From Certhia americana (taxonomy: Eukaryota; Chordata; Aves; Passeriformes; Certhiidae): a stretch of DNA of 64,000 bases. The notes under the pieces are model-generated. The model did no database searches. It had not been told where the DNA came from and saw nothing but the letters and a program-made list of their open reading frames with translations. Position numbers and translations under genes: made by a program. The stretch spans positions 96,140,966 to 96,204,965 of the forward strand of contig CM031857.1 of the NCBI GenBank assembly GCA_018697195.1, given 5' to 3'. Positions 50,201 to 63,833 of the stretch are shown piece after piece. Every line of letters begins with the position of its first letter. Position 1 is the first letter of the stretch.

Positions 50201-53200
50201 TAATCTATCATATGTTCTTCAATATAATGTGATATATTCTTTGCTGTAAAGTGACTTATGGGACACTGCATTGTATTCTGCATTTCATTAAGGTATTTTA
50301 CAGCAGTCTCTGAAATTCACCTAGAGCTAGTCCTGGCAGGGAGTTCTGACCTTTTAATGCATACAGTTTTGCCTGTAAAGTAAGCTAATGGTTAACCTTA
50401 TTCCCAGTGGGCAAGTGTCCATAGTACAAAGCCCAGCATGCTCAGCAAATCTGAGCAAATCAGCTCAAATCCTCAACTGGTGCAGATCATCATGGGTTCA
50501 CTAAGTCACTATGCATCAGCTGAAATTTAGCCTCAGCAAAGGCAATAATCAAATTCATATTGTTACCAGTGAAACCAGGATTTAGCGCTTCAAATTCAAG
50601 TAATATCAGTCAAGATCCTAATACTATTATAAAATAAATTTCGAATTTAAATGTGGTAATATGCCACTTAGAGCAGACTAGGTGCCTTCATTTGGAATTC
50701 TCCAGTTCTACTGTGTAATAACAGGGCTTTTGTGCAGGGATCTTTGCATTCTCCCATGCAGCAAATGCTGTGTATAACTTGGGCTCAAATCTAATAAAAA
50801 AGACGGCTTGAACCCTTCTCCCCTTGTACCACTTCATGGTGGGGAGGCATGAATTTAGAATGTCTGGTTAAAATCACACAGAACACATTTTCCAGTGATT
50901 CTTTGGCATCTCATCTCTCTGGTTCCTTGGCTGTGATGAATCAGTTGAAAAATCAGAGAAAACCTTGGTGCTGGACTTCCTGCTGCATTTAGCCAAGTGC
51001 TGATGTCCTGGCGGGGGCCAACTCTCTTCTTTTTCTTCTTCTCCCCTGTCACTGATAACACTGATTTGGGGGTTTAGGTCTTCTCATGTTATGAAGGTAA
51101 ATGTACTCTCTTCCCCAATACCTATTTTTAGTTTCACCTTATCTCTTTGTCTACTGTTGAGCCACTTCTACAAACTGTGTTAAGAATTTGTATGTAAATA
51201 CTTTAACATAAATAACATGAAAAGTGGCATGGTTTTGAAGTGCTTGACATTTAGTGCTTTCTTCTGCATTTCTGTTTATCTCTTTTTGCTTTCCATAACA
51301 AACAGTTCCTTTTCCTCTCCAAATGTCATTCTGCCAAACATCTTGAGTCATGACCTTTGTGAGTTAGACAAACTGAGCAACCAGAAATAAATATCCAATT
51401 ACAGTAACTTTTAGATGTATGTCCATGATCCACCTGTAGAACACTTACAGTGAAATTTTATTATTTCCATATATTAATATAGAACATATCAGATCATATG
51501 TTGAAGGCTCTCCAAAATTACATTCACTGCAGCCCACATATGTGCAGGTGATGCATTAGTCTACTTGGAAGTAAGGATGCCATAAAAATGCTGGACAGTT
51601 TTGCATGAATACCTTAAAGTAGTAATGGATAGACTGAATTTTATCTTTATAAATATGTTTGAATATATGTAAGTTACACTAAAAATAAATTCAGCTTAAT
51701 TAATATTTCTTCTCTGATTTGAATAGTTCCAGAGACTCAAGCCAGTTCCAACATAATTATGACCAGTTTTTTAAATAAAGACAAAACCTGAAAGCTTTTC
51801 AGGAAAAAAAGGAAGCAAACTTTAAATATAGATAAAGAAATAAATTTTATAAAGTAATTCCATTTTCCTCCATTCAGTTTCCCTGAATGATTTGCAGTAA
51901 AGCAGTTAGATCCTAATTTTTTCAATCAGTAAGAAATAGTTTTTTATCTTTATTGATTTTTCTTTTTTTTTTTTCCTTTGTTGCCACTGGATTTAGTTTA
52001 AAATATTCTCTGAAATTAGACATTTTTCATGTTGAAAAATTGGTGAGGATAATTTACTCTTTATAAAAGTTCTAGTATTGAGGATATTTTGAAATATTAT
52101 GGAGCTGAAAAAAGAAACAGAAAGATGAAAGAGATGAGTATTTAACATAGATTTCAATGAACTGACAGCAATAAAATTAAGATTGATGGCATAAGTGTTC
52201 CAAGATTAGATTTCTTTGTTGTTTCTTTGACTGAGAAATAAAACATGAATTTTAGCTAAGACAAAAATGCACCCCAGATTTGTTTAGGAGACTGAAATGA
52301 CAAATAAAAATAAAAATAGAAAAGGAAAAAAATCACTTGTCTATGTGGGGTTTTTTTCTTTCGAACTATATCATGCGTCTATAAAAATCTATTTCAACTC
52401 TGTACAAATTTTGACTTCAGTGAGATTAATGGTATCTTTCTGTGAGGAAAAACAGAACCAACAAACTTTTCAAGAAAACGTATTTTTTAAAAAAAATATA
52501 AAAAAATAATCTACATCAAAGTTATGAAGGGAAACAACCTCTTCCAATAAAATATAAAATCAACTCACAACTAATTACAATTAAGAATTAAAAATTACAT
52601 TCACAGGATTATTGCACAATACTGCCAATAAATTGCATGTAAATACCTGGTATTCATGCAATTGCTGATGTATGAATTCAGGAAGTCCCTAGCAGTCAGT
52701 TTGTCAGATTTTCTTCTGAGGTACTGCTTTTGGAAATTAAGGATTCCACTTTCATAATAATTTCTGATCATCAGTGCTTCAGATGTCATCTGCTTGAATC
52801 CTGATGGGAATATCTCAAACCTTTAAGACTACTTCAAATAGGGGTTTTATGGTCTAAAGAATATCACAGGCCTTTGTGATCAAAAGGGAAAAAAAACCCA
52901 AAACGTCTGATGATCACCACATCACCGTTAAGGTCTAACCACTGTCCCAAAGTGTAATTTAATCCATATGTATAGAGCAGCTGGGCTTGCAGCACATAAC
53001 CTATATCTATGACTTAAAAATCTTGAATCACATATGCTTGAAATAAATGTCAGACAAGAGGAAAAGCCCAACTTCATAATTTAATGATAAAACACAAAAC
53101 ATTTAGATGCAGAAGGTGCATTTAACAATCTATCAGTAACTCCTACCCCCCACCCCAAAACTTGGTTAGTGTAAAAGGTCAGGACCAATTCCCTATGGAT

Positions 53201-53668
53201 ATGTAGGTATATGCTGGTCCCTCCTAATGACTCAACAGAACATGTTTGGGTTTTTTAAACATCATTGTCATTTAAAAGCAAAATGGCCTTTTAAACATGT
53301 GCAATTAAACTGTTACATTCTGTCCTTTTTATCTTTAGGGTAACAAGATATGGTACTTTGCAGTCGTGTTTCTGCAGAAATATATAGGTAACAGTGTGTC
53401 TGTTATATGCTGTACCATATATATCATATATCATCTAAGCCATATCAGAAGCTGTGTCAAGGGCCTCAGCCTAATCTTCATTTGCATTGCTGAAATTTAG
53501 ATGCCCTTGCCATCCTCAGCAATATGTAATATAAGTGATTCTTGAGCCCACAATTTCATTTCCTGTAGCAGCTTTTACTTAGATCATGTGATATTTTTTA
53601 GATTGGAATTTTCCTGAAAGTATTTTTTCTGCAATATTTAAAGCATGAGGCCAAATTTAATCATTACT
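47241..53668. other. Intergenic DNA, no gene seen
   Basis: AT-rich sequence without an exon, RNA gene or transposon that I can recognise. The open frames in it are short and unsupported. Confidence 0.55.
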
Positions 53669-53669
53669 T

Positions 53670-53714
<45 letters not shown>

Positions 53715-53727
53715 TTGTTGCTGCTGT
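53669..53727. repeat. (TTG)n microsatellite
   Basis: About 14 uninterrupted TTG units to 53712, then an imperfect tail (tttttgttgctgctg). On the other strand it is (CAA)n. No SINE or LINE body was recognised beside it. Confidence 0.95.
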
Positions 53728-55944
53728 TTTACTTCTAGGTTGCATCTGAGTGAATTAATAAGTAAAATTTAAATTATATTTTATGATGTTTACGTGCCCC
53801 GAAATGCTCATTTCAAAGTGTTTCAACCTCTTATTTGCAGGTAGAATTAAAATAATTTTCATATGAAAAATTATTCATATAAAAATGAAACACATTTTTA
53901 ACAGACATTTTAGCTATTCTTTCTCTTAATTTTTGCTATTTTCTTCTTAATTTGTGTTATTTTCTTTTGTTTACTAATTTTTATTATCTGAATTGAGTGA
54001 AATGTAAGTAAAATATTATTTTTGTTTTAACACATCTCAGATCCTACACGGTGTTGTTTAGTTTGGTAAAAATAGTAATAGAACAGAACTGATAGCTGAA
54101 AAAAGATTAGATAGTAACAAAAATTTGCAAAGCAAGCTGACCTAAAGGAGTCTTGGGATTGATTCAGCAATGCTGAGGACAAACTGTTCTCTCTCCACAA
54201 TCTCTACTCCTAAAGACTTCCTGAGAGTTAAATTTGCAAAAAAAATATCTCTGAAGACATGTAAGTTTTTGAGAATTTTCTGTCTTCTGTAAAAAGCAGA
54301 TTAGAAATATTAGAATGAAATGCAAATGATAACACAAAGTTATGACACTGAATCTGCTTAAATGAGAAATATTGATGAGCATCATGAAAAAAAACGCTAA
54401 TCAAGATATCTGTCTGTGGAAAAATAGACTTCAAAGGTGATTACATAGCATAGTAATCCACACCCTTCCTTCATGAACTTCTGCATATAATAATTTACTC
54501 TGAACTTTAACTATAATTTATAAATTTTATCCATTGAATGGATGCTGTCACACTGATCTGAAGACTGAGGAATTCACCTATTATCAGAGGGTTACATTTA
54601 CAGACATATTTGGAATAATGAATGCTGTCATCTCATTGATAAACATAGAACTCCCAACAGCCTTGGGATTCAAGATGAGGAACAAAATCTCTCAGTGAAA
54701 TTAATGGCAAAAAGTGAGCCTGTGCATTGGTGTTTTCAGAGAATTTTAGTCTTTCTTAAAGAAATTCTTCAGGAGTTAACAAGCCTTCAGAAGAATCCAA
54801 GACCTGTAGATTCTACACTAAGAAAATGTTCTTAATATTCCTTTATATAACACTTTGCAAGTATCCCTAATAATAGAAGCTGTTATTGATGAGAATATTA
54901 GAGAGATATGAACATAATGTTGAAATATCATCATATCTATCATCTTATTTGATTTAACTGCTCATCATTTTTGTGAAAAGAAAAGATTCTCCTCAGTCAG
55001 AGGAAAAATGGAATTTACTAGTACATAAACTGCAATTACATTCTCAGGACCAATCCTTATCTCAGATGAGAAAAATGGTATTAATTACACATACACTCCA
55101 GTCATTTTTGTTAAATTATTTTATTCTGAAATTATTTCTTCATTCCAAAATGCCTAAAGCTATTGAATAAGTTTTCCCAGAACTGCATTAATATTCTCTA
55201 GTGAAAATAAAGAACTAGTGTTAACAGTTGGATACATTACCAGAACTTAAATACCTCTACTAAGGTAATAGAAATTTTAAAAGTAGTTATAAAAGAAGAG
55301 GTGGCACTGGGTGAAATAATCAGTCAGGGCAATATCTGTCATAGTAGATAAATAATGTACAAAGACATTAAACCCTAGCTTTGTACTATGAGTAGGGGTA
55401 AAAAAGCAAATGCAGAATCCTGTAGATATTCATGGCAATGGGAAATACATCTCACTCTCTATAAAAGGGGTTGGTTTGTATGTGCAGTAAGGTCTGCAGT
55501 AGCACCTATTTCATACAATTTTTCAGCTACTCAAATCAGCCTTGTAAACTAACCAGTTCCATTATTATCTCTACATTTCTTGCAGAATTTAAACACTTTC
55601 AATTAAATTGCAGAAGAGTCCATAGCTGCCATATCTTTAGCTTTCTAAAATTTTTTACTCCATATCTAGTATTAGACATATCCAAGAACATATTTCGTAG
55701 TTTTGTGATCTTCAATATGAGAAAAAAAAAAAAAATTGAAGCACATCTCCTAAAATATCTGCAGGATTTCAACATTAAAATCTAGTTAATAGGGAAGGAA
55801 TGTCTAAAATTCACTTGAGTTGATAAGGCATATTTGAATGTAATTGAAATGGGAGCAAACCCATGTTAAGTAAAACTTTTAATGTCTCAATGAAATATTT
55901 AGCAGTTCTTGTCTGAAGTTGATTGGAGAATAAGAATAATGTAG

Positions 55945-55957
55945 AATAATAATAATA

Positions 55958-56013
<56 letters not shown>
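55945..56013. repeat. (AAT)n microsatellite
   Basis: About 22 AAT units with one G interruption near 55960. On the minus strand the tract reads as a run of TAT codons, which creates a spurious poly-tyrosine frame. Likely polymorphic. Confidence 0.95.
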
Positions 56014-59000
56014 TTATATCTACTGGGTACATAATATATAGCATTAGCTCCATCATTACTGGGTCTTTTCCTGGTTTATTGAGTCTTTGCTTTAATGCTC
56101 TACATCTCTGAACTGTGTGCCCTGATACTCCAGAGAAGCTGCATAGAATGAATGACTAGTTCAGTGTACCCTCTGCTGTCACACCAGAGTATCTCAGACT
56201 CCTCTTTTTTAAGATACTATGCTTAGTCTCCATTTTTTATTCCTTTTTTTTTTTTTCTCTAAGTTTTACTTACAAGAAGACAAAAGAACTTTGTTGTCAT
56301 CATGTCCCTTAGATCTAATGTAAAACTAAGCAGTTTGCAGGGTTTTCCACTAATCTGAAACTGCCAGGACATCAAGATTAGGGACAGGCAGCTGTTGTGT
56401 TTCTTTTCTCTTATGAAATTCAAATAAGATGGGAGAAGGATTGTAGTAGAACAAAATACCTAAAATGGATTGCATTATACAGTTATTTTCCCTCTGGGTT
56501 TTTTTTCTATTGTAAGGCAGATAAAGAGTCATTCCTCAGAAACAGTTCATTATAATGTGGCGAACGAATGAGTGAATAAAAGAGTGAATAGGTAACAGTG
56601 ACCTTAATGGAGGCATGATCCCAAAGGTGAAATTAAGTTTTATGTAATTTTATGTTAGGAACTTCTATGTTTATGAAGTTTTTTTCCTGACTGAACATTT
56701 AGACTCCAAGATACCTTGTCTCTAAGGCCCTCAGGTCTCAATTCACACAGATTGTGTTGAAAAGTATAGAGAGAATTTTTGTGGAAACAACTTTAAATGA
56801 GTCTTTCTTGTTTTATTAGAAGCAGAATCTTTGGAGTCCTCTGGATACACTCAGAGTCAGCTTCTGTAGCAAGCTGAATACTGCTGTCAATTATAGTTAA
56901 GTGTTTTCTATATTTTCAAAAAATTTGTGCCAGAAGAATTCTTTTTTGATTGAAATTTCTTCTCTGTTTCTGTAACTGTTTATTTTCAACCTCACCACTT
57001 TTCATCCTAAACCTGAAAGACTGTACCTTTCTTACCTGTTGTTTCCCTAGTCAATCGCTTTTCTCTTGTTTATTGGTCAACATCATATAAGCTATTTTAA
57101 TGATGAAAACAAAATTACATGGGTTAAAACAATTTTAATACTTTTCTGTTGCATACTTTATATTTTAAGGTATTTTAATATATTTAAAATGTAACCAAAG
57201 GTTATTCCAAGTAAATGTTTAGAAATTCAACACCGGTGCCATTTGCATGCTTTCCTTAGTTTATCCATCAAGTATTTTTTTCATTGTGTGCCTTAAAAGT
57301 ATATAGATGGTTTGTCATTGCCATGAATTTCCTTTCCCATTTCAAACAATAATTACTCTTCACAACTCCCTGATAAAGAAGAAAAATTTTCTCTTGTCCA
57401 CTATTAAAAAAAGTAATTGTTTTATTACTTTTATTTACAGCAGCAGATGGGTAACTGAATTCCATTATCAGCTCTCAGCATGTTAGTGGCATACTGACAA
57501 CCTGGACAGTAACCCCTGATTCCATTTCAGTTTTTCTAACCCATGGCTTTCTAATCATGAAGATTATTCTTATTATAGGTGTTGAGAACAAACTATTTCT
57601 GTTTAGATGCCATGAAAATACTCTGCTTTTTCTCTATTTTAAATAACTGAGAAATTTCAAAGGGAGGGGATAGAGAACTTAGAAAGTTGATCTTCAGCTC
57701 AACCATTTTACACAGCTAAAACTCAGCTGTAAGTCAACCTATAAAAGTCACTGACTATGTCCTGTAATGCCAGAAACAAACATCCACAGTGTCTCGTTCA
57801 GGGTCTTTCATAAATTGAAGCATTCATTCTTATTATTTCTCTATCATTATTTCTCTATCATGCAGCCAAAAAACCACTGAGTTAGCCCTTCTAATATACA
57901 GAGAAGCATGCAAATAAGAATCAGCATTTTACCTATTCAGTAAAGTACACAGAAAGAAACTGTGTTTGCAGAAGGTACAGAAAAGTTTGTTTGGGTTTTT
58001 TATGTTCTATTTTCCCATCTCTAAAAAAGTTTATCCACTTTACCAAGTGAGCCAATGACCATATCCCTTTTGGTTCAGCTGTACTTTCCACTTTATTAAT
58101 TTTACCTTGTTAACCACAGTTGCTGCTGAAAAGAAGTGCCTTAAAACAAAATAGAAGAAAGGCTAAAAATGCCACCCTGAGTGAAAAAAAGTTCTTTGAA
58201 ATGGCGATCCAGTATATGTTTGAAGGCCAGGAGTCCAGAGACACTATTGCGTGATAGAAATTAGAATATTGTTTCTGTACATGAAATATCTTGAGTTTTC
58301 TGATTTGAAGCAAATTACACTTATAGTTTGTTTCAGATGTCACTCAGAACCTCCTTCAAAAAACCTGAGGAGCAAACACAGCTGCCTTTGATATAAAATG
58401 ATGTCAGCATTCCATTTTGGCACTGGTGCATGATTTACGTGGGGGACTCTCAGCAAAGCCAGGAAACAGACCCTAAAAGACCACCTAACTTTTCTCATTT
58501 TCTCCTCATTCCCTGCTTTAGTTCTCAAAACTGCCCCAAAACACATCTTGCAGTTCCCCTGTGGACATGTGTTAGCACACAGCTGCACAGTGACACTCTC
58601 CTGAGATGGAGGTACAAGAACTGTGGTTGTCCTGACTGGGTGCTCCAAACTCACTGTCTGGTATGAATATGTGCAGATGAACAGATAAACAGAAGGAATT
58701 AATACTGATTTTCATACCTACCATTAACATTAATGAATGTATAAGTGTGAACACTCTTGTTTACCCAGGCATCTCTGAGGTTCACTGTGTGAGCTGAGGT
58801 GCATTTTGACAATTTTTTTTGTTTCAGTGGCCTAGATAATAGAGCTGGATATTTATGCTAAGAAATCTGGACTAAGACAGTTATAAATTACAACATTTCT
58901 ATATACTGTGAAAAATAATTCTTGTCAAATGGCCTGGTTTTATTATTTATTTAGGGGTATGTGAATCTGACACAGAATTTAAAAAGCCTCTTACTTAGTA

Positions 59001-59990
59001 CTTCATTAGAATTTGTCGTGTACATTACCATTAAGGCAAGAGTAACCCTAAATATAGTTGTCAGTGAAGCTTCACCTTTTTTTAATAGAGTTTTATGTCA
59101 TATTTTTGTGGATTTGGATCTATTTGTTTGGGTTCCAGTCATATTCTACTTAAAATGTTTCATCATTAAAACTTCCAACAAATAGAATGGTGTCAAGTAT
59201 AGACGTTTGATATAATTTTTTTTCCTGTAAAATGTAGACCCTGCCAGTTTCACATTTAGTATGTGGGATGACTGCAATTATATTTGCTAATATCTGAAAA
59301 TCTTGATTGTGTTATGTGAAAGAAGTGCAGTGAGCAGTAGAGGTTATTCCTTTCTGTGTTTGAATCAAACATATGACATTTTTTGATGTGTCCCATATCC
59401 CACATAATGAAAGACTGAAAATGGGAAATAGACCAATAATGTGTGCATGAGTAATAGAAATTTCATTAGCTCACATCAGGAACATCAGAGGGTGTGTTAA
59501 CTTCTGGGGGGAGTTCACCTGTGCCCTCCTAGGCATCTCTCCAGGGGTAGGACTGTGCTCCAGAAGAGCAGGATTTGTACTTCACCTGAGAAAAATGTCA
59601 GTGAATAAGCAACCAGGTTGCTGCTTGATTTGAGTGGAAGGGGAAGGTTTGCTTTGGGCATAGGTCAGTGTTGGGAACTGCTGTGAGAGTCAACATTCAG
59701 AGGAAAGGTAAAATGTAGATAAAATCCCTGTACATCCACATCTCTACTGGGGCTTTTGCCATATGTAAATCTGGCAGAGGGGGTTGTGAGGTGTTGGTGT
59801 GTTTTTTCATTGATTTTAGTGGAAGGAAAAAAAGCTTGTAAGTGAGATTGTGGCAGAGAACAGTAGAACAGAGCAGTATTTTCTGTGGTTCTGCTTTAGG
59901 CAACAGCAATGCTCAAGGAAAACAGAGTTGGAAGAACTGGGATTTGCAAATGTAGCTCATGTACAAATCAAGATCTTCTACAGCATAATG
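56014..59990. other. Intergenic DNA, no gene seen
   Basis: AT-rich; includes a 14-bp tandem duplication (tatttctctatcat, 57834-57861). No supported gene or transposon. Confidence 0.5.
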
Positions 59991-59996
59991 AACTAC

Positions 59997-60050
59997 ACAC
60001 ATATATGTGTGTGTATATATATATATAGATATAGATATATAATATATATA
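59997..60050. repeat. (TG)n/(TA)n compound dinucleotide repeat
   Basis: Alternating purine-pyrimidine tract: acacatatatgtgtgtgta followed by repeated TA and GATA-like units. Low-complexity sequence, not associated with a gene here. Confidence 0.85.
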
Positions 60051-63019
60051 CTAAAACTGAAGGTACCATGATTTTGTGTCAGCTACAGAAAGAAACTCAA
60101 GATAATTTCGTAATTAAAAAGAGGAAAATGACAGTTTGTTGTTGAAAGATCGTTGGTTGGATATGGGGTATTTTTAATTTAATCTTAAATCAGAAGGAGG
60201 AAAGTGTTCCTGCTGAATACAACTGAAATAATCTAGAAGTATTATGTTTTGGGTTTTTTTGTTGGTTTGTTTATTTATTGGATTGGTGGGGAGGGGGGTT
60301 TACGTGAAAGTAAATTGCATTTCAATGCATTCAAAAATTCAAACCAACTGTAGTGCAAAACTTCAAAGATTGCAGAGGGGAGGGGAGTGTGGGCAGCAGG
60401 GAGGGCATTGGGTTGTTGTACCAGAAAGAGAAATGCCAGAAAAAATTAGTTCTTGGAGCAGGAGGACAAAAATGAAGTTGCATCAGAACTTCACAAAGCC
60501 TCTTGTTGGTAATGAATTGCAGATCCCAGAAATGGGGAAAATACCTTTACTTCCTAGGCACACAGCACTGTCCTCTGTCAACATACACATGATTGCTGTA
60601 ACTAAAGCCAACTTGGTTGTGACCCAGGGTCCCTTTACCTTGACTTCAGTGTTAGGTCCGTTCTTTGACCTGTCTATATTTCCTAAAACCACTGACACAC
60701 CTCATCATTCTTAACAGATAACAACTCCAGAATTTTGAATTTCTGGATAAATGAGAGGTGCTATTAAACCTCATCTTCTCCTTGCTCTCTCAGTTTTTTT
60801 GGAAATAATTTCCAAGCAATTGGATCCTGTAGTCACTTACCTTTTTGGGAACTGGCTTTTTTAAGCAGAAAAATTGACGTTGCTGTAATTCTTAGCCTGT
60901 GGAGAAAGATGACCTTACATAAACCTATAAATGTCAAATTCTGGCAAGAATAGAGGCAGTCCTGTGGGATAGTTCAAGCCAACTATATATGTTATTTTAG
61001 AGATTCAGACTAAGCCTAGGATTGGAAAAAAATACAGAGAAAAAGAAGGGGTCTGTCTATTAAATATTATTACTGGGTAGAAATAATGTGGTACTATGTT
61101 TCAATGTGAGTGTCACATATAAAACCTAGCTTGGACTTATTAAAAATAGGATAAAGACCTAACTTCCTGGGTTCAAGTACCAAATCAGGAGCGAATTTGT
61201 AGATCTCTGTTGAATAAAGATGCAAGGTAAGTTAATAGCTATTGTAATGAAACAGGAGTGGAATATTTTTCTTTATTTCTCTTGTTTTCTTTTCATGATC
61301 AGCCTTTGCCTTGATTGAGATGATATGCTTTCAGAGTGTGTAAGGGTAGACAAGAGAAATGAGGAAAGCTTCTTCTGTCAGGATGTTGAAAGAAAAGATG
61401 AAAAAGTATGTGAAGTATGAGCACGTTAAAATTCTTATTGCAGACTATTCAGTGCTTTCCTATCAGTTTCTGAAATATTTCTGTTTATAACAAAATTATT
61501 TTAATTCAGATATTTAATGCAATTAACATAAACTCTGGCTTGCTTTAACTCAGGTTAATCAGATTAAGTTGCCGTAATTACTGGTTTTAAATGTATCTAA
61601 TTAAAATTAATTTTCCCACTGCAGGACATGAAATGTTCACTTGCCATTTTATGCAATTTGACAATATAATACAACTTTGAAGCCCTTTTTAAAATTATTT
61701 TTATGGTGATGTTGTAAGTTAATTCTATTCATATAAGAATATGCTCTATTGATGCAGATTATTATAACTAAGGTTTGAAAACATTTTCTGTCTTAAGTAT
61801 CCAAATGCTGTTTTATATCCTGGGACACTAGCAATAGAAATCATTAATTACTTAGGGCGAGACACAAAGTAAACCATTTATCACTCATCTTTGCTGCTAA
61901 TTGACTAAAATGAACATTTATCTGAAAGGTTTTATGTATTTACTGATGACTTTCAAAGAATGCTTATAATTGTATTCACTAAAATGAGGATGCCATCCAT
62001 AGTACCAGCAGGTTTTCCCACGCTGTTTCTGACCTGCAGAATCCCTGCTGCTCCAGTGTTTGGCTTTTCTTAAGCAAGGACCACCAGTTGAGTTAAGTTA
62101 TTCTGTAGCATGTGCCTGAGGAATTATGTTGATTTCAGTGCCTGAAATATATCCCTCTCTGTTGACATAAGATGACTACATAAAGCTTCCATCTAATTTT
62201 TTACATGGAAGCTCTATTTTGATGAAAAAACTTCTAAAATTTTGCTTCCTAGCACCTTGTTTAGAATGTGCTGTGTTTAATAGAGCATGCTTGGTTATAA
62301 AATGTTTGATCTGTTTCTTCCACTATGTTTGCATAGAAAAAACAGTCACACAGTCTAATAAACTTTAGAACAAGTATCTTCATTAATACTGTTTTACAGA
62401 CAGCAGATTTCATCCAAATTGTTTTCAAAGCTATGTCTTGACATGGCCAAACCCATGAAAGCCATGTTACAATTTCCATGCTACTTACAAGTCTACTATA
62501 AGTGTTTAGAAAAATCTATCTGATTTCACATTTGAACTTATGTCAGCGTAAAATAAAAACGTATACTACTGCTGATTGTCATTTTTGTCTAATGAATAAA
62601 TTTAAACAGAAGTTTGAAGACAGCAGTATCATCAAAAAAATATAAAAATTTGTATTTGTCCTTTTTTGAAGAACATTAGTACAAAGAAATTAATTAAAAT
62701 TTCTATTGGGCTATTTAGAGCCTTAAGACTCAATTTCCACAATAACTGCTTTTCATTTTCTCATCATTCAGCATATACTTGCTTATAATAAGTTGTCTAG
62801 GTTTTCACAGCTGTTTTGTATTTATAGTCTAAAGGGAAATTTACTTGTCAAGGATGGTATGACAAATAAATGTTCCATATGTGCATTTTATTCTTAGGTG
62901 TATTTTCTTATTAGCCAACAAAATGTCAAGAAATATGGTTTGAAGCCATTTAACAGCACATAAAAAGAGCCTGTAGGGATTTTTTGTGGCACATCCCAAC
63001 CAATTGAGGAATGATCTGC

Positions 63020-63562
63020 AGTTTTCATAAAGAAGTGTAAAATTTTACTGACCTTTTAGACCTTTTGGGAGTCTTTACTACAACTATTCCCATTTCTGAA
63101 ACTCTTAGCATGGGCAGATGGAAATCATCCACTTCATTGTGGCAAGGGAGAACTGTAATAAATCTTCCACTTGTCATCAAAATTTTCTGGGCAGCATCTT
63201 CAAGACAATGCATGAACTTTTCTGTTTTCTCCCTGTTCTTTCCTTGGATGAAATGTGCACCACATCATAAAGACCTTGTAATGAAATATTCCAAAGATCC
63301 CAAAAGACTGAGGCTCTCCAGCCCTATTTTCAGAAGCGAACCTGCAATGAGATTTGTGTCTCTGTCAGTCTCTGCTGGGATGGCCTCTCCTCTCAGGTTT
63401 GCTTTAATGTGTGGGCCAGGCATGGAAATAAATGAAAGTCTTGATATCATTGTTGGTCTTTGTAGACACGGCAAATGTGCCAGCATATTACTGCAGAGAT
63501 ATACAGCTGACAGAGGTTCCCAGAGTAAATGGGACCTGGAAAGAATTGTTCATGACCTTTGA
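63020..63562. other. Unexplained segment, open on both strands
   Basis: A 165-codon plus-strand frame (63065-63562) coincides with a minus-strand frame running from 63486 to 63025 that is interrupted by a single stop near 63265. GC content is visibly above the surrounding DNA. Neither translation resembles a family I can name with confidence. The minus frame contains amphipathic-looking blocks (KFMHCLEDAAQKILMTSGRF; MLRVSEMGIVVVKTPKRSK) and the plus frame ends in SQSKWDLERIVHDL. It may be a decayed retrocopy, an old viral or transposon fragment, or a conserved non-coding element. No splice sites were identified, so no gene is called. Confidence 0.4.
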
Positions 63563-63716
63563 CATTTTTCATATACATCTTTGCCTATCTAGTCCATAAG
63601 ATTAAGTCCTTATTACATTGCCAAAAGGCATTCATAATGAAAATGGCAGTTTCATTTTAACTTACCTTAGAGCTGCCAGACAAGTACTAATTACTGGGAC
63701 ATTTATTGGTGTATGG

Positions 63717-63833
63717 TTTTGGTTGGGGTTTTTTTGTTGTTGTGGGGGGGGTTTTTTGTGGTTTTTTGTGGTTTTTTGGGTTTTGGGGGTTTTTTGTTTG
63801 TTTGTTTGTTTGGTTTGGTTTGTTTTTTTACTG
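63717..63833. repeat. G/T-only low-complexity tract
   Basis: About 115 bases of almost only G and T, with G runs of 4, 8, 3 and 5 and a (GTTT)n part near 63796-63812. It is likely to be unstable and to form G-rich structures on the plus strand. It gives spurious frames on both strands. Confidence 0.85.

Noticed and set aside
55811..56056. Minus-strand frame with a poly-tyrosine run
   Set aside because: Produced by translating the AAT microsatellite.
60244..60714. 156-codon plus-strand open frame
   Set aside because: Its first part comes from a T/G-rich tract that mimics a hydrophobic leader. The rest resembles no family, has no splice sites, and is also open on the other strand. Kept only as a weak candidate.
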